From the NCBI GenBank assembly GCA_029934755.1, contig JAOZLQ010000083.1:1-9698 (forward strand): DNA of 9,698 bases, read 5' to 3'. This document shows positions 1 to 9,200 of this stretch, in pieces. The notes under the pieces are model-generated. The model saw nothing but the letters and a program-made list of their open reading frames with translations. It did no database searches and was not told the origin of the DNA. Each line of letters begins with the position of its first letter. Positions within the stretch are counted from its first letter, which is position 1. The DNA is from Desulfuromusa sp. GTDB lineage: Bacteria; Desulfobacterota; Desulfuromonadia; Desulfuromonadales; Geopsychrobacteraceae. The position numbers were made by a program, and so were the translations under genes.

Positions 1-1
1 G

Positions 2-2185
2 GCAAAGGATATAACTTTGCAGCAGGCAGCAACAGCAGCAATAATATCCACTTTCTACGAAGGTCAAAATAAGAGACGTGCTGAAGCAGCTCAAGCCGGT
101 GAACGGTTGGATAAAAGCAATATTGCGTTGGACAAGGCCAAGGTTGAGCATGAACAAGCAGCCGACTTGTTGAAGATAGCTGCCACCACACGACCTAAGA
201 TTGAAGAGAAAAAAAGGCAACGACAAACCCTTGAAGGGAAAGTGCCCAAACTTGAGGAATATTTGCAGGCAGGAAAAGATTTGAAAACTGCAGAAGTACA
301 TAGTGCGACTTCCCAGAAAAATTACCACAAAGCAAAAAACGAGTTGGGAACCCTCAGGGAGGTCTTGAGGGATGCGCGACAAGAAATCGATGCGCTACGT
401 AAGGGTGACCGCGATCTGGAAGCAATTAAAGCTGCTGGACAAGCGGTCAGGGTTCTGATCGACACCCACAATGATATTCGTAATATCCAAGCAGAAATCC
501 AGAACAAAGCTCCCAGGATCACCTTGGCGATGCAAGCGGTTGAAACTCAAAAGGGGGAGATTGAGAAAGCCAAACAGAGGAAGAAAGATGCATTTGCTGT
601 TTGGGTCGAAGGTCAGGCGGGTCGGATTGCTGCGACGTTGCAGTCAGGAGATCCTTGCCCGGTCTGTGGGTCGATCGAACATCCTGATCCTCAACGGCAT
701 ATTGGTGAGAATGTGACCGATGAACAATTGACTGAGCTGGATGAACAAATTGTATTGAGCGAAGAACTTCTGGATCAGAAGAAGGAAGAATTAAGTCATC
801 TGCAGGACGATCAAAGTAAGCGCTTTACCCGCATGGAAACATTGGAACAAACCCTAGGGAGCGAGAAAGATGTTCCCTTTGAAATACTGACCCAGCGGCG
901 GGAAGCTCTCAAAGAAACTTATCTGGATGTTAGTAAGAACAAAGAAGCTATCAGTGCCTTGGAAATTAAGGTCACCGATCAGGAAAAGCTCGAAGGAGAA
1001 AATCAAGAAGTACTGGAGCGGGAACAGGATGCTTGGCAAAGAGCAGGGAATGATGTCACCAGGCTGGCTACGGTGGTTGCAGCACTTGAGCGAGAGGTTG
1101 CAGAGCAATACCGTGAGCAAGGGGTTTTGGCAGATGAAATCAAGAAACTAACAATGCAGATCGAGGTACTTGAAAATGAACTGAAATTGGCGGAGGAAAA
1201 CAATCGCAAGGCGAGTGAAGCTTATACCGCGTTCTTCGAGCAGGTTGGTGGCGCAACCGAAGATTTAGGACGATGCAATGCAGCATTCGCTGAGGCCAAC
1301 AATGACTACAATATAAAGCTAGAGGCTTCATCTTTTCCAGATGAACCAGATTTTCTTGCTGCAATCCTTCCCGCTGATCAGATTCAGGAACTGAAAATCG
1401 CTATTGAGTCCTTCAACACTGACCTGGCAATGGCTGATGACAGCTACAAGAAAGCAGTGACTAGCGCAACGGGATTGACTTTTGCCGATCTGGATAAGTT
1501 GCAAAAAGCTCTGGATGAGGCGAAAAGAGAATTTAATCATCGGAAAGAAACCAGAATCACGCAGCAAACGACTTTAGAGGCTAAAGAAAAAGAGAAAAAA
1601 AGAGCCGAACTGGAGCAGAAAAAGATCGATACATTGGACGGTAAGTACCAGTCACTTGGCCGAATCGCCGATGTTGCTAACGGTAATAACAATAAAAGGA
1701 CTTCTTTCCACCGCTTCATTTTACAAACTCTGTTGGATGAGGTGCTGGAGGTGGCGTCTCACCGTTTAAAGAAAATGACCAACCAGAAGTTCTACCTGTC
1801 CCGCGATGATGGTCTGCGTGATGCGCGCAAGCAGTCAGGTCTGGATCTGATCTTGACCGATACCTTTACCGGAACTCAGCGCTCGGTTAAATCTCTCTCT
1901 GGAGGGGAGGGGTTTCTGGCTGCCCTGTCGCTTGCACTTGGTCTTTCCGATGTGGTGCAAGCCCATGCCGGTGGAATCAAATTGGATACTATTTTTATTG
2001 ATGAAGGTTTCGGTAGCCTCAGCCCTGATGCTCTGGATCAGGTTATTGATGTTCTTAACAGCCTCTCCGGGGAGGGGCGCTTAGTCGGAATTATCTCTCA
2101 CGTTCCAGAACTGAAACAGCAGATTGGTGCTCAACTTCAGGTTGTAGAAGGTTTAGCTGGCAGTTCTGCAGCTTTTCGAGTGTAA
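2..2185 (+). CDS. sbcC: Nuclease SbcCD subunit C (SbcC), 5'-truncated by the window edge
   Basis: SbcC is the SMC-like ATPase subunit of the SbcCD (Rad50-Mre11 type) complex, which cleaves hairpins and blocked DNA ends in the cytoplasm. The frame is open to the window edge, so the TTG at 17 is not a real start; 727 codons are visible. Numbering from that TTG, a coiled-coil arm rich in Glu, Lys, Gln and Ala leads to the zinc hook CPVC (214-217, followed by GSIEHP). A long returning coiled coil follows to about residue 570, then the C-terminal ATPase lobe: ABC signature LSGGEG (627-632), Walker B ending in D662-E663 with FGSL behind it, and the switch histidine H695 in ISHVPE. Walker A and the Q-loop must lie upstream. 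The arm after the hook is about 360 residues and the visible arm before it about 215. If the arms match, roughly 330 residues are missing and the full protein is near 1,050, normal for SbcC. sbcD would be expected upstream (family knowledge, not seen). Identification is very secure. Confidence 0.96.
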   Translation, partial: AKDITLQQAATAAIISTFYEGQNKRRAEAAQAGERLDKSNIALDKAKVEHEQAADLLKIAATTRPKIEEKKRQRQTLEGKVPKLEEYLQAGKDLKTAEVHSATSQKNYHKAKNELGTLREVLRDARQEIDALRKGDRDLEAIKAAGQAVRVLIDTHNDIRNIQAEIQNKAPRITLAMQAVETQKGEIEKAKQRKKDAFAVWVEGQAGRIAATLQSGDPCPVCGSIEHPDPQRHIGENVTDEQLTELDEQIVLSEELLDQKKEELSHLQDDQSKRFTRMETLEQTLGSEKDVPFEILTQRREALKETYLDVSKNKEAISALEIKVTDQEKLEGENQEVLEREQDAWQRAGNDVTRLATVVAALEREVAEQYREQGVLADEIKKLTMQIEVLENELKLAEENNRKASEAYTAFFEQVGGATEDLGRCNAAFAEANNDYNIKLEASSFPDEPDFLAAILPADQIQELKIAIESFNTDLAMADDSYKKAVTSATGLTFADLDKLQKALDEAKREFNHRKETRITQQTTLEAKEKEKKRAELEQKKIDTLDGKYQSLGRIADVANGNNNKRTSFHRFILQTLLDEVLEVASHRLKKMTNQKFYLSRDDGLRDARKQSGLDLILTDTFTGTQRSVKSLSGGEGFLAALSLALGLSDVVQAHAGGIKLDTIFIDEGFGSLSPDALDQVIDVLNSLSGEGRLVGIISHVPELKQQIGAQLQVVEGLAGSSAAFRV

Positions 2186-2217
2186 AAAGTCGCATTAAAT
2201 TGAGAAAATCTAAGAAA

Positions 2218-2245
2218 TTGGTTTATTTTAAATAAATTTTATTAT
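2218..2245 (+). promoter_or_regulatory. Possible sigma70-type promoter for the Cache-HAMP gene
   Basis: In the AT-rich spacer after sbcC, a weak -35-like TTGGTT (2218-2223) is followed after 16 bp by TATTAT (2240-2245), which matches five of six bases of the -10 consensus. The region between contains an AT-only dyad, TTTATTT (2222-2228) and AAATAAA (2230-2236) around one base. No terminator-like hairpin was found after sbcC, so read-through from sbcC is also possible. AT-rich DNA yields -10 matches by chance, so confidence is low. Confidence 0.35.
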
Positions 2246-2299
2246 AGAATGCCCTCTGCCCTATTTGGCAATTCACATCATGCTGCGAGCTCTTTGGTT

Positions 2300-2305
2300 G
2301 GAGGT
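2300..2305 (+). promoter_or_regulatory. Ribosome binding site of the Cache-HAMP gene
   Basis: GGAGGT is a near-perfect Shine-Dalgarno sequence, five A residues before the ATG at 2311. It fixes the start codon and suggests efficient translation. It is the strongest such site in the window. Confidence 0.85.
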
Positions 2306-2310
2306 AAAAA

Positions 2311-3390
2311 ATGGCAACAAAAGCTAAATTTGGAATATCGCAAAAATTATTGTTGACGCTGTTAGTGGTTGCTTTGGTTCCCTTGGTTAGTATCTGGTTT
2401 ATCAGTTATCAGAGTATTACGGGTTTGACTGAAGAAAAAGTTAATCAGGAACTGGCTGCCATTAATAATAATCTGATCACCCATGTTGATGACTGGGTTG
2501 ATATGAATCAACGGATGTTACTGCAAAATGCTTCTTTAAATGAGATGCGGTCAATGCAATCACGTCTTCAGAATTCAGCCCTGGAAACAATTACCAAGTA
2601 TTATGATTGGGCTTATCTCGCATTTACTATTGATCCAAAGGGTAATAATATTGGTCGTAGTGATGGTAAAAAGACCAAGTATTATGGAGATCGCACTTAT
2701 TTTAAACAGGTTGTTGAAGGAAAGCAGTTTGGCCAACAAATTTTGATTGGTAAAACTTCTGGAAAACCGGCAATGGTTCTCTCGACGGGTATTTTTGATA
2801 GCGGTGGAAAGTTGAAGGGTGTTTTGGCTCAGGCGATGACTTTGACTGAACTTTCAGGGAAAATTGTCAGTAATCGCATTGGTGAAACGGGGTTTACTTT
2901 CCTGGTTGATGAAAAGGGTGAGGTTATCGCTCATCCTAATGCTGAGACAACGCGTTCAAGGGTGGATTTAAGCAAACATCAAGCTCTTAAGGCTTTGACG
3001 CAAGGTCAATCTACTTCTGTTTTTGAAGATTTTAACGGTAATAAAATCGTCGCTGTGGCACAGAAAACTGCTCAGGGCTGGACAATGGTCAGCCAACAAA
3101 ATTATGCTGAAGCATATCAGCTCATCAAAGCAGAAAACCAGAAAGCCCTTTATCTGTTAATTGCAACATTAATTATAGTGTGTATTATTGCTGTCTATGT
3201 ATCGCGTTCTTTAACAGCACCAATTCGTGATTTAACCGAGGTTGCCGATAAATATAGTCAGGGTCAACTTGATCTTAAAATCACCGGCCTTGATCGAAGT
3301 GATGAAATTGGCCAGTTGAGCCAAGCTATTGAAAGGTTAGGAACCAGTATCCGTATGGCGATTACTCGTCTGCAGAAAAAGAAATCCTAG
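2311..3390 (+). CDS. Membrane sensor-like protein with Cache and HAMP domains, no output domain
   Basis: This is a 359-residue membrane protein built like the front half of a chemoreceptor or sensor kinase. A short cytoplasmic N-terminus is followed by a first membrane helix (about 13-31, LLLTLLVVALVPLVSIWF), then a periplasmic region of about 245 residues resembling a double Cache domain. That region has a YYGDRTYF motif (124-131) in the membrane-distal part and GETGFTFLVDEKGEVIAHP in the proximal part. A second membrane helix spans about 279-297. A HAMP domain (about 298-350) follows, with its usual proline (P304) and DEIG (331-334). The protein stops about ten residues later in a basic tail, with no methyl-accepting, kinase or cyclase domain. 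Cache domains usually bind small ligands and HAMP relays the signal to a C-terminal effector, so the protein either acts through a partner or is a truncated receptor. The ligand cannot be told from the sequence. The ATG at 2311 is set by a strong GGAGGT. It sits between repair genes but appears to be its own transcription unit. Confidence 0.88.
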   Translation: MATKAKFGISQKLLLTLLVVALVPLVSIWFISYQSITGLTEEKVNQELAAINNNLITHVDDWVDMNQRMLLQNASLNEMRSMQSRLQNSALETITKYYDWAYLAFTIDPKGNNIGRSDGKKTKYYGDRTYFKQVVEGKQFGQQILIGKTSGKPAMVLSTGIFDSGGKLKGVLAQAMTLTELSGKIVSNRIGETGFTFLVDEKGEVIAHPNAETTRSRVDLSKHQALKALTQGQSTSVFEDFNGNKIVAVAQKTAQGWTMVSQQNYAEAYQLIKAENQKALYLLIATLIIVCIIAVYVSRSLTAPIRDLTEVADKYSQGQLDLKITGLDRSDEIGQLSQAIERLGTSIRMAITRLQKKKS

Positions 3391-3399
3391 TTTTATCTG

Positions 3400-3430
3400 C
3401 GGGGCAGCAAATTGCTGCCCCGTATATAAT
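3400..3430 (+). terminator. GC-rich hairpin, probable terminator after the Cache-HAMP gene
   Basis: Eleven bases (3400-3410, CGGGGCAGCAA) are exactly complementary to 3412-3422. In RNA this would form a 9-bp GC-rich stem with an AAATT loop, starting ten bases after the stop codon. The tail TATATAATT is U-poor on the + strand, and the minus strand also lacks a good U-run, so termination could be imperfect or need help. Position and stem strength still favour a terminator. Confidence 0.65.
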
Positions 3431-3470
3431 TCATCAGAACCCATCTTGTGATTCTCTCCCGCATAGTCTA

Positions 3471-3498
3471 TTTTCATTTAAAATCCATCTGTTAAGAT
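3471..3498 (+). promoter_or_regulatory. Possible promoter of the AddB-like/RecB-like operon
   Basis: TTTTCA (3471-3476, four of six with TTGACA) lies 16 bp before TAAGAT (3493-3498, four of six with TATAAT), about 45 bp before the GTG start. A promoter is expected here because a terminator-like hairpin ends the preceding gene. The match itself is only moderate. Confidence 0.35.
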
Positions 3499-3532
3499 AG
3501 AACGACTCAAGCAAGTTGCATCTCTTTTTTAC

Positions 3533-3536
3533 AGGA
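3533..3536 (+). promoter_or_regulatory. Shine-Dalgarno site deciding a GTG start
   Basis: AGGA lies six bases before the GTG at 3543. The frame is open further up to a TTG at 3516, but that codon lacks a comparable site and would add nine residues (MHLFFTGFC) that do not resemble the start of this family. GTG at 3543 is therefore preferred. Confidence 0.6.
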
Positions 3537-3542
3537 TTTTGT

Positions 3543-6212
3543 GTGATAAATTTTCTACAAAAAGCTATTTCTGCTGCTGCAGATGGTGCTTTGATTCTTA
3601 CTGTCAATAAACGCTTGTTCCGGTATTTGCGCGAAAGTTTTGATCAACAGATGCTAGAGCAGGGGAAGTGTGTCTGGCCAACGCCACAAATTATCAGCTT
3701 TGAAGGATGGTTAAATCAATGTCTGTCTGATCTGGGCGAAGGTTGGCGGTTATTGAATCAACAGCAACAACAATGTCTCTGGGAGCAGCAGATAGAAAAT
3801 ACTTCTCGCGGCACAACATTGGAATTGTTGCAATTATCTAAAACAGCTGAAAAAGCCCTTCAGGCTCACCGGTTACTCAATGAATATGACCTCTCATTGG
3901 ATGAGCAGCAATTGACCGAGGATCAGCGAATTTTCCGCTTGTGGCAGCGACGTTATCAGGGGCAGTGTGAACAAAATCAATGGCTTGATCAGGGTGATTT
4001 GCCCAGACGAATCTGTTCTGCTTTAGCAGAGGGGAAGCTAGCCCTGCCACAACAAATTTTGTTAGTTGGTTTTGATCAATTATCACCGCATCTGTTGTTG
4101 TTGATGAAAACGGTGCGTGCTGCTGGAGGGCGCTGTGATGAACTGTCATTGAAAACCAATTCCTCTGGCCAAATGATCACCTTTGCCGCGCAGGACAGCC
4201 ATCATGAAATTGAATCGGCTGCGCGTTGGGTGCGACGATTGTTGGATCAGGGAGAGGAGTCAATTGGTGTTGTTGTTCCCGATTTGCAGGTGCGTCGTAG
4301 ACAAATTGAACGAATTTTCCGTGAACAAATAGACCCCTTTGCAACCATTGCTTTGCATGATGACGAGGATATTTTTAGTTTGTCACTCGGGGGTGCATTA
4401 GCAGAACAGGGAGTTGTTCATGCTGCTCTTGAATGTTTATCAATTGGCCGGCAATTGACTCTCGATCAAATCTCATTTTTGTTGCGAAGCCCATATTTTA
4501 ATGGTGCAGCGAAGGAGGCGGACAGTCGTGCTTTGTTCGATCAAAAACTTCGCTCTTTTCGCCAACAGAAATTTAAGCTGTCAAGGCTCATATCTTTGTC
4601 AGAAGATAAACCAGAGTTAGCGGGTTTTTTGCAGATACTGAAAAAGATACAAGCCGGACGGCAGGTTGATGACGAGACTCTTCCCGGAAATTGGGCGGTT
4701 CGATTTGCCGATGAACTACACTCTCATGGGTGGCCTGGGGACAGGCCTTTGGCAAGTAGTGAATATCAGGCAATCAAGGTTTGGCAGGAAAAAGCCCTGT
4801 CTGCACTGGTGGCACACGATTCACTGTTGCCACCAATAAGCCGGCAACGCGCACTTAATTTATTGCGCCGGATCAGTAAAGATATTGAGTTTCAACTTGA
4901 AGGGTCAACCGGGCCAGTGCAGGTTGTGGGGCTGTTGGAATCTTCGGGGCTCAATTTTCGGCACCTTTGGGTGATGGGGTTGGAAGAAACTGTTTTACCC
5001 GCACGGGCACAACCAAATCCTTTTATCCCCCTAAAGTTGCAGCAGGATCACGACATGCCGCATGCCAGTGCTGCCCGTGAAATGCAATTTGCCGAGCAGG
5101 TGATTGCGCGGCTCGAATCTGCCAGTGATGATATCGTTTTCAGCTACCCGCTGCGTAATGGTGATTGTGATCTGCGTCCAAGTCCGCTTATTCCTCCTTG
5201 TAATCCGGAAATAAAGCTGCAACTGGCTGATTTTCAGGATCTTTCTTCTTTGGTGAAATCGCATAATGTTTCCTTGGAGGGTTTAGCTGATTGGCAGGGC
5301 CCCAAATTAAATAAGTTGCTGGCAGAAGGTGGGACAAGCCTGCTTAAAGATCAGGCGCATTGCCCTTTCCGGGCATTTGTTCACCATCGATTACATACGA
5401 AAGCTCTTGCTGAACCTGTTCCTGGAATTGCTCCGATGGCTCGTGGTGATCTGGTTCATCTGGCTTTGGAAATGATTTGGAGTCAGCTGAAAAATCAGAT
5501 GAATTTGTTGGAATTAAGTGAGTTAAAGCGGGCTGAATTGGTTCAATTACAAGTAGCAGAAGCAGTTGATAATTATTTTAAAAACAAAACATCACCAACA
5601 GAACAGCTATTACTATTGGAAACTGAGCGGATCACAATTCTTGTTCAAGAGTGGCTGGAAAAGGTTGAAATGAAGCGTGACTTGTTTCAGGTTTTGGAAA
5701 CTGAGCAGCAACATGTTGAGAAAGTTGGATCATTGCAAATTCGTTTGCAAGTTGATCGGATTGATCAGTTGGAGGGCGGTTCACGAATTGTGATCGATTA
5801 TAAAACTGGTATCAATCTGCATGCCGAGGAATTCCTCAGCCAGCCTCTGATTGAACCTCAATTACCTATTTATGCTGTTGCTGATTCGGATTCAGAACCA
5901 GATGGTGTCGTTTTTGCGCAGGTTCGTCGTGGGGATTGTCGTTTTCTTGGCGTGGTTAAAGAAAAAGGGCTGCTTGGGCGGGTGCGTGAACTTTCTTCGT
6001 ATTCTCAGGCTGAGGAGTTAGAAATCACCAGCTGGGGTGACTTGTTGGTTTTCTGGCGGCGACAGCTGGATCAACTGGCAGATGATTTCGTTGCTGGTGA
6101 AGCGGCAGTCAATCCGTATGATTTGGTCAAAAGTTGTCAATATTGTGATTTGTCCAGTATTTGCCGTGTTCAAGAGCGTGCCGCTGATTTTGGAGCCAGC
6201 AATGATTGCTGA
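3543..6212 (+). CDS. AddB-like PD-(D/E)XK nuclease, probable double-strand-break repair protein
   Basis: The 889-residue product matches in length and layout the roughly 900-residue AddB-related family annotated as probable DNA repair protein. AddB-type subunits pair with an AddA/RecB-like helicase to resect double-strand DNA ends. The N-terminal two thirds is helicase-like but begins ALILTVNKRLFRYL with no GxxxxGKT Walker A, so it is probably not an ATPase and may serve in scanning. A GLEETVLPARAQPNPF segment lies in the middle region. The C-terminal third is a nuclease: C607 in HCPFRAF, H639 in RGDLVH, D738 in VDRID, D752 and K754 in IDYKTG, Q773 and Y777 in QLPIY. Then come C865, C868 and C874. 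C607 plus the later CxxCx5C is the iron-sulfur arrangement known from AddB. All catalytic residues look intact. The start is a GTG preceded by AGGA; the stop overlaps the next gene by 11 bp, implying an operon. The symbol addB is withheld because this family diverges from Firmicutes AddB. Confidence 0.9.
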   Translation: MINFLQKAISAAADGALILTVNKRLFRYLRESFDQQMLEQGKCVWPTPQIISFEGWLNQCLSDLGEGWRLLNQQQQQCLWEQQIENTSRGTTLELLQLSKTAEKALQAHRLLNEYDLSLDEQQLTEDQRIFRLWQRRYQGQCEQNQWLDQGDLPRRICSALAEGKLALPQQILLVGFDQLSPHLLLLMKTVRAAGGRCDELSLKTNSSGQMITFAAQDSHHEIESAARWVRRLLDQGEESIGVVVPDLQVRRRQIERIFREQIDPFATIALHDDEDIFSLSLGGALAEQGVVHAALECLSIGRQLTLDQISFLLRSPYFNGAAKEADSRALFDQKLRSFRQQKFKLSRLISLSEDKPELAGFLQILKKIQAGRQVDDETLPGNWAVRFADELHSHGWPGDRPLASSEYQAIKVWQEKALSALVAHDSLLPPISRQRALNLLRRISKDIEFQLEGSTGPVQVVGLLESSGLNFRHLWVMGLEETVLPARAQPNPFIPLKLQQDHDMPHASAAREMQFAEQVIARLESASDDIVFSYPLRNGDCDLRPSPLIPPCNPEIKLQLADFQDLSSLVKSHNVSLEGLADWQGPKLNKLLAEGGTSLLKDQAHCPFRAFVHHRLHTKALAEPVPGIAPMARGDLVHLALEMIWSQLKNQMNLLELSELKRAELVQLQVAEAVDNYFKNKTSPTEQLLLLETERITILVQEWLEKVEMKRDLFQVLETEQQHVEKVGSLQIRLQVDRIDQLEGGSRIVIDYKTGINLHAEEFLSQPLIEPQLPIYAVADSDSEPDGVVFAQVRRGDCRFLGVVKEKGLLGRVRELSSYSQAEELEITSWGDLLVFWRRQLDQLADDFVAGEAAVNPYDLVKSCQYCDLSSICRVQERAADFGASNDC
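6192..6195 (+). promoter_or_regulatory. Internal ribosome binding site for the RecB-like helicase
   Basis: GGAG, inside the end of the upstream coding region, is six bases before the ATG at 6202. It favours this start over the much longer open frame reaching back to 6037, whose extra 55 codons only shadow the upstream gene and do not resemble a helicase N-terminus. Confidence 0.7.
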
Positions 6213-9200
6213 TGCCAAACAGCGAATCGCTGCCATTGATGTTACTCAATCATGTATTGTCCAGGCTCCAGCGGGTTCAGGTAAAACAGAACTGTTGATT
6301 CAACGGATGCTGGCTTTGCTGGCTGTGGTTGAACATCCAACACAGATTCTTGCTATCACTTTTACCAATAAAGCTGCAGCAGAAATGCGTCAACGGTTGC
6401 TCCAAGCTCTGGAGGTCGCAAGGGATTTGCCATGCCCTGACGAACCCCATGCAGTCAAAACCTGGACACTGGCAGTGCATGCTCTTCAGCGTCATGGTGA
6501 GAGTTTGCTGCGCAATCCGGCACAATTATCTATTCAAACCATCGACAGTTTTAACGCAGCATTGGTTCGGAAGATGCCATGGATTTCGCGTTTTGGCAGT
6601 TTGCCAGAAATTAGCGAAGATGCCGATGTCCTCTATCAATTGGCAGCAGAAAAGTTACTTTCCCACCTCGGTGATCGCACTTCTGGCCAACAACAACTGA
6701 AGTTGCTTCTTCGCCATCTGGATAATAATGTCGCTGTGGTGCAACAGATGTTGGTCGATATGTTGCGCCGTCGGGATCAATGGTTGCGACATATGCTGGC
6801 GGAAGCTGAAAATTCACGTCAAAGTTTACAATATGGGTTGGAACAAATTTGTAACGATCAATTGAAAACTGTATCAAAATACTTTCCTAATGAACTAACT
6901 GCTGAATTGCTATATTGCCTCAACTTTTCCGCGACAAATCTTGACGATTCTTTGTTGACTATATCCGATTATCTGGAAGCCTTGCCCGGTACTGAATTTA
7001 GTGATCTTTCAGGCTGGTGTAAAATTGCCGATTTATTGCTGACATCTTCTGACACTTTAAGAAAAACTGTTACGAAAAAAAACGGTTTTCCCACCGGCAA
7101 AGAAAACAAACCTGCAAAGGAACGGATGCTTGCTTTGCTGGGACAGCTTGATCCCGATTCTTCTTTTCTTCAAAGTCTGGCAAAAATCAGAAAGTTGCCC
7201 GCTGCTGGATATTCTGACGAACAGTGGCAGCTATTGCAGGCCTTGATTGAACTTTTACCCGTTTTGGTGGCTGAACTTTGGTTGGTGTTTCGGGCTCATG
7301 GGCAGGCTGATTTTGCTGAAATTGCTTTGAAAGCAAATCAATCTTTGGGTGAGGCGGAGAACCCGAGTGACCTTCTGCTGAAAATTGATCATGATCTGCA
7401 ACATATTCTGGTTGATGAGTTTCAGGATACTTCAAAATTGCAATATCAATTGCTGCAAACTCTAACGTCAGGATGGACGGCAAATGATGGCCGCACTCTA
7501 TTTCTGGTTGGTGACCCAATGCAGTCAATCTATCGCTTTCGTGAAGCAGAGGTTGGACTGTTCCTGCATAGTTTCAGAGGGACGTTTGGTGATTCTCAAC
7601 TCCAATTACAACCATTGCAATTGAGCTGTAATTTTCGCTCACAAGCTGGAATTGTGAGCTGGGTAAATAAAGCTTTCACTACTATTTTTCCTTCGTCAAT
7701 GGATGCTGCGACAGGAGCAGTTTCGTTGACGAAGGCGGTAGCAGTTAAACCACTTTTAATCGGGGATGCCTGTCGAGTTTTTCCCTCAATTGGTCGTAAT
7801 GACCAAGCCGAGGCATTACAAGTGCTGGAGCTGGTGCAGCAGGTTCAAACTGAAGATCCCGAACAGACCATTGCAATCCTGGTTCGGGGACGCAATCATT
7901 TGCGCGAGATACTTCCCCTTTTGCGCCAGAATAAAATTAGTTATCAAGCCCAGAATATTGATCTTCTTGGAGACCGACCGGCAGCCATGGATGTCGTTCA
8001 TCTAACCCGAGCATTGTTGCATCGAGCTGATCGCCTTTCCTGGTTGGCTGTTTTGCGGGCACCATGGTGTGGCCTGACCCTTAATGATTTACATGTGTTA
8101 GTCGCGGACTCTCCCACAAGAACATTGCCGTCTTTGTTGGCTGATGAACCGCTCAAACAGCAGTTATCTGTGGATGGACGGCAACGTGTGCAGCGAATCT
8201 GGCCGATTCTGCAGGCAGGTTTGAAGCGACATGGACAACTACAGTTGCGGCAATTGGTTGAAGGTTGTTGGCTGGCTTTGGGAGGCTCCGCCTGTTATTC
8301 CGCAGAAGGGTGTTCTGATGCGCAGCTGGTCTTTGAGTTACTGGATAAACTTGATCAAGGTGGTGATCTTGATAGCTTTGAAAAACTGTATCGGGGAGTC
8401 AGTAGATTATTTGCCAAACCAGATAGCCTGGTCGATGGTAAATTACAGATTATGACCATCCACAAAGCCAAGGGGTTGGAGTTTGATACGGTCATCATCC
8501 CGGGGTTGGGAAAAACTACGGGATGGGCTGATAATCCTCTCTTGCGCTGGCAAGAACACCCCCAATATGGTTTGTTACTTGCTCCTGTTTCAGCTCGAGG
8601 GAGTCAGGATAAAGATCCAATCTACCAGTTGATTACCCAACTTGAGACGGAAAAACAGAATCTGGAAACAGGTAGATTGTTATATGTTGCCACCACTCGG
8701 GCAATTCAAAATTTGTACTTGCTTGGACATGTGGAGGAAAATAGTCGGGGAGATTTGAAACCAAAGAATGGATCACTGTTAGAAAAACTCTGGCCGATAT
8801 TAAAGGATGATTTTTTGACAGCTGATAGACCTAGTGCTTCCTCTGAAGAGAAATTTATCCCACCAATGCTGCACCGATTGCCGCTGGATTGGTCAATGCC
8901 GGTTCTGAGCTCGGTTGATTTTCCAGTTTCGCAGACCACCAGCATTGCTTCCTCTAAACAAGATTCCCCGACAATTTTCAGTGGTTGGGAAAATCCAGTT
9001 CATCGTCATGTGGGGAATCTAGTTCACTTACAATTTGAACAGCTTGCAAAGGGTGGCATGGAAATCTGGCAGGATGAGAATGTGGACAAACAGCAAAACA
9101 GGTTGAGGCGCTCTTTAAGTCACTTTGGTGTGGCCGAAGGTGATTTGGAAGAGAGTGTTAACAGGGTTGTTGCTGCGATTAATCTGACCCTTGCCAGTTC

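Noticed and set aside
17..19. TTG as the start of the first gene
   Set aside because: The frame continues open to the window edge and the protein begins inside a coiled coil, lacking Walker A; the gene is cut by the window, not started here.
2172..2189. CTTTT/AAAAG inverted repeat at the end of sbcC as a terminator
   Set aside because: The 5-bp stem is almost all A-T and no T-run follows.
2266..2283. Sigma54-type promoter (TTGGCA...TGC) before the Cache-HAMP gene
   Set aside because: The GG and GC elements are 15 bases apart instead of 12, so the spacing is wrong.
3425..3430. Perfect TATAAT after the hairpin as a -10 box
   Set aside because: The matching -35 position falls in the GC-rich hairpin with no TTGACA-like sequence, and it lies over 110 bp before the next start.
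3516..3542. Earlier TTG start for the AddB-like gene
   Set aside because: No Shine-Dalgarno at proper spacing, and the nine extra residues do not resemble the family; GTG 3543 has AGGA six bases upstream.
6037..6201. N-terminal extension of the helicase starting at 6037
   Set aside because: These 55 codons lie fully inside the AddB-like gene in another frame and would put Walker A near residue 80; ATG 6202 with GGAG fits the family better.
7187..7528. Minus-strand open frame of 113 codons inside the helicase gene
   Set aside because: It lies wholly opposite conserved helicase coding sequence including motif II; its translation shows no recognisable domain and it is best explained as a shadow.
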